A stretch of 16,585 nucleotides of DNA from Pseudomonadota bacterium (GTDB taxonomy: Bacteria > Pseudomonadota > Gammaproteobacteria > Steroidobacterales > Steroidobacteraceae), in the NCBI GenBank assembly GCA_021805275.1, contig JAJZFQ010000165.1, positions 1 to 16,585 on the forward strand, given 5' to 3'. A program made the position numbers and the translations under genes. The notes under the pieces are model-generated. The model had not been told where the DNA came from and did not search any database. It was given only the letters and a program-made list of their open reading frames with translations. Shown one piece after another: positions 14,936-16,585 of this stretch; position 1 is the first letter of the stretch; each line of letters begins with the position of its first letter.

Positions 14936-15051
14936 ATTAGGATCGGCGATCATCGGCGGGCCCCATCGCCGTAACGGATGTCATTGCTCTGACCTGGGAA
15001 ACCGACATAGCGGACCAGCCGGCCGTCAGCCCACGACTGCTCAGACAGTTC

Positions 15052-16074
15052 GTGCCGCTCGACGGATTGAAGCGAGAAAGCCTCGCCGCGCTCGCCAAGA
15101 ACATCCGCCTGCAGCGTCTCTCGAGCGGGGAGTTCCTGTTTCGCGAGGGCGACCAGGACAAGCGCACGCTGTGGCTGCTGTCCGGACGCGTCGAGCTGCA
15201 GCGCGGCGGCCGTCCGATCGGCATTCTCGCCGGCGGCACGAGCGCGGCGGCCGCGCCGCTGTTTCCGGGCAGCCCGCGCGACACCTCGATCCGCGTGCTC
15301 GATCCAATCGAGTACCTCGGGATCGACAGCGAACTGCTCGACGTGGCGATCACCTGGGACCAGACCGGCATCTACGAGGTCGCGGAGCTGAAGCGGGCGG
15401 CCGAAGGCGGCGGCGACGACTGGATGACGACGCTGCTGACGACCAAGGCCTTCCACAAGATCCCGCCGGCGAATCTGCAAGCGATCTTCCAGCGCCTCGA
15501 GCGCGTGCCGTACAAGGCCGGCGAGACCGTGATCCGCCAGGGCCAGGACGGTGACTACTTCTACGTGATCGTCGATGGCAAGTGCCTGGTGACGCGCGAG
15601 ACGCCGCTGAACCGCACGGGTCTGAAGCTCGCGGAGCTGGCCATCGGGGACACCTTCGGCGAGGAGGCGCTGCTCGCGGGCACCAAGCGCAATGCCACGG
15701 TGAGCATGCTGACCGACGGGGTGCTGATGCGCCTCGGCAGTGAAGACTTCCGCCAGTTGATGAGCGAGCCGCTGCTGCAGCGAGTCGCCCCTGCACGCGC
15801 CGAGGAGATCATCGCCCGCGGCGGCCAGTGGCTCGATGTGCGCATGCCCCAGGAATACCAGGCGCAGGCGATCCCCGGCGCGCTGAACATCCCGCTCTAC
15901 TTCATCCGCCCGAAGCTCGCCACCCTCGATCAGGAGGTGTCCTACGTGGTGGTATGCGACACCGAGCGGCGCAGCCGCGCGGCCGCTTTCATCCTCATCG
16001 AGCGCGGATTCGATGCGTACGTGCTCGAGGGCGGGCTCAATCAGAACTTGCAGTTGCTGCGCCGCAGCGCCTGA
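15052..16074 (+). CDS. Double cyclic-nucleotide-binding domain plus rhodanese protein
   Basis: A protein of at least 340 residues with three parts. A first CNB-like domain (about 1-95) is degenerate. A second CNB domain (about 130-245) keeps F202-G-E-E and R213-N-A-T-V, so nucleotide binding is plausible. A rhodanese domain (about 255-335) has L-D-V-R-x-x-x-E-Y (261-269) and a catalytic Cys302 in V-C-D-T-E-R-R-S. Rhodaneses move sulfane sulfur, so this may be a ligand-gated sulfur-transfer or sensing protein; the role is not established. There is no DNA-binding domain. GTG 15052 is the first standard start, but the frame continues upstream to a TAG at 14938 with coding-like sequence (D-I-A-D-Q-P-A-V-S-P-R-L-L-R-Q-F), so the true N-terminus is probably longer. 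Confidence 0.88.
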   Translation: MPLDGLKRESLAALAKNIRLQRLSSGEFLFREGDQDKRTLWLLSGRVELQRGGRPIGILAGGTSAAAAPLFPGSPRDTSIRVLDPIEYLGIDSELLDVAITWDQTGIYEVAELKRAAEGGGDDWMTTLLTTKAFHKIPPANLQAIFQRLERVPYKAGETVIRQGQDGDYFYVIVDGKCLVTRETPLNRTGLKLAELAIGDTFGEEALLAGTKRNATVSMLTDGVLMRLGSEDFRQLMSEPLLQRVAPARAEEIIARGGQWLDVRMPQEYQAQAIPGALNIPLYFIRPKLATLDQEVSYVVVCDTERRSRAAAFILIERGFDAYVLEGGLNQNLQLLRRSA

Positions 16075-16084
16075 GCCACCGCAC

Positions 16085-16118
16085 CGCACGCCTCACCATG
16101 GCGTGCGTTCTGATTCTT
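16085..16118 (+). terminator. Intrinsic terminator after the CNB-rhodanese gene
   Basis: A perfect 8-bp stem, CGCACGCC (16085-16092) with GGCGTGCG (16100-16107), has a 7-nt loop and is followed directly by the T-rich TTCTGATTCTT. It starts 11 bp after the stop codon. This is the most convincing Rho-independent terminator in the window. Confidence 0.75.
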
Positions 16119-16163
16119 CGTAATTCAGTAGATTAGGCGCGTTCTGCACGTTCTTGTCAGACT

Positions 16164-16194
16164 CAGCCGAAACCACAAATTGTGATTTCAGCTG
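16164..16194. promoter_or_regulatory. 31-bp near-perfect palindrome, probable operator
   Basis: Around a centre at 16179, 13 of 15 base pairs are symmetric: CAGC, GAAA and CACAA on the left mirror TTGTG, TTTC and GCTG on the right, with single mismatches at 16168/16190 and 16173/16185. TTGTCA (16154-16159) just upstream could be a -35 element, placing the palindrome over the promoter of the following gene. The site fits no binding motif I can name (not LexA, Fur or a standard CRP/FNR site). Confidence 0.55.
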
Positions 16195-16293
16195 GCGCGC
16201 CTGGGGCCGTTTCGCACCTCTTGGCAAGGCGCCGTTCGCCGTGGTACCGCCACGACGAGCGGCTCACCAACACCCGTGCGAGGAGAACGGGCA

Positions 16294-16585
16294 ATGGCTT
16301 GCCAACACGATACCGCGCCTGCCGGCGCCGCATCACCGACCCATCGCGCCGCACTCGTGGCGGTCCCGAAGCCGGTGCAGTGCAGGAGGCGATCGATGAC
16401 GAGTCGAACGCCGCGAGGTTGCTTCACCGGCTGGCGCAGGACAGGCGCGAGACGCGGCTCGGTACGTTGGCGGAGTCCCTCGACGTTCCTCGGGGCGCGG
16501 CGATAGTGGCACCGCGCCGACATGCCGTCGACGGTGAGGGTGCGGCGTGCGCGCCCAGGTCGCGCAGCTGCGCCCGAGCGCACCG
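16294..16585 (+). pseudogene. Unidentified gene, apparently frameshifted and cut by the window end
   Basis: ATG 16294 has a strong Shine-Dalgarno sequence (AGGAGA, 8 bases upstream) and reads M-A-C-Q-H-D-T-A to V-A-V-P-K-P-V-Q at about residue 29. The sequence then holds GTGCA twice in tandem (16375-16384). In the present frame it soon becomes arginine-rich and ends at a TAG (16504-16506). If one GTGCA copy is ignored, the frame instead continues as Q-E-A-I-D-D-E-S-N-A-A-R-L-L-H-R-L-A with the usual G/C third positions and stays open to the window end. Part of it (T-L-A-E-S-L-D-V-P-R) faintly recalls a helix-turn-helix. The family is not recognised. It may be a pseudogene, a phase-variable gene or a sequencing error; a shorter intact protein cannot be excluded. 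Confidence 0.4.

Noticed and set aside
12002..14953. A 983-codon minus-strand frame opposite the phosphatase-fold gene and fadJ
   Set aside because: Both plus-strand genes have complete catalytic motifs. The opposite frame has low-complexity Gln/Arg/Gly-rich sequence and no recognisable domain.
16188..16583. Minus-strand 131-codon frame at the right end
   Set aside because: No Shine-Dalgarno sequence or recognisable domain, and it conflicts with the plus-strand frame that has a strong AGGAGA site. Not fully excluded.
16182..16585. Plus-strand frame starting at GTG 16182 that reads through to the window end without a frameshift
   Set aside because: The GTG lies inside the 31-bp palindrome, has no Shine-Dalgarno sequence, and the first 65 codons are arginine-rich and not coding-like. 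It remains the main alternative to the frameshift reading.

Overview
The window (16,585 bp) is GC-rich chromosomal DNA that looks like a gammaproteobacterium. This rests on the codon bias (strong G/C at third positions), a full-length FadJ-type beta-oxidation enzyme, a TonB-dependent receptor ending in phenylalanine, and small conserved proteins I associate with sulfur- or lithotrophic gammaproteobacteria. No rRNA, tRNA, CRISPR array, transposase or phage gene was found. The genus cannot be fixed from the sequence alone.

Layout. (1) 1-1550, minus strand: a tightly coupled run of a radical SAM/SPASM protein, a very basic 77-residue protein and the first codons of a third gene leaving the window. 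A possible FNR-like site lies upstream. (2) 1681-2421, plus: an exported SRPBCC/START-like protein. (3) 2521-2919, minus: a small acidic conserved protein. (4) 3111-8066, plus: a six-gene operon for a group 3b-type cytoplasmic [NiFe] hydrogenase. The order is 4Fe-4S subunit, free-standing cyclic-nucleotide-binding-fold (CNB) protein, FAD/NAD(P)/2Fe-2S subunit, small subunit, large subunit and maturation endopeptidase. All junctions are short gaps or overlaps. (5) 8088-8492, minus: a lipoprotein with a Lys-Pro-Ala tail. (6) 8493-8884: a non-coding leader carrying a good ECF/RpoE-like promoter for (7) a TonB-dependent outer-membrane receptor (8885-11371, plus), followed by two strong hairpins. 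(8) 11440-11892, minus: a TIR-like (ThsB/MTH538-type) protein with a Gln where the catalytic Glu is expected. It is divergent from (9) an endonuclease/exonuclease/phosphatase-fold protein (12029-12793) that runs into (10) fadJ (12803-14905). (11) 15052-16074: a double CNB plus rhodanese protein with no ordinary start codon at its apparent true N-terminus, followed by a good intrinsic terminator. (12) 16164-16585: a 31-bp near-perfect palindrome, then an unidentified gene that appears frameshifted by a 5-bp tandem duplication.

How they work together. The hydrogenase operon is the clear functional unit. The large and small subunits make or oxidise H2, the small-subunit and 4Fe-4S clusters carry electrons to the FAD subunit, which exchanges them with NAD(P)H, and the last gene removes the large-subunit tail after nickel insertion. 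The CNB protein inside this operon lacks the usual nucleotide-binding residues, so it may be a structural or sensory partner that binds something else. The other regions look like independent housekeeping or accessory units. The points most worth following are the embedded atypical CNB protein, the Gln-substituted TIR-like protein with its dyad-rich divergent promoter region, the ECF-type promoter of the receptor, and the two possible gene-disrupting indels near 14980 and 16375.
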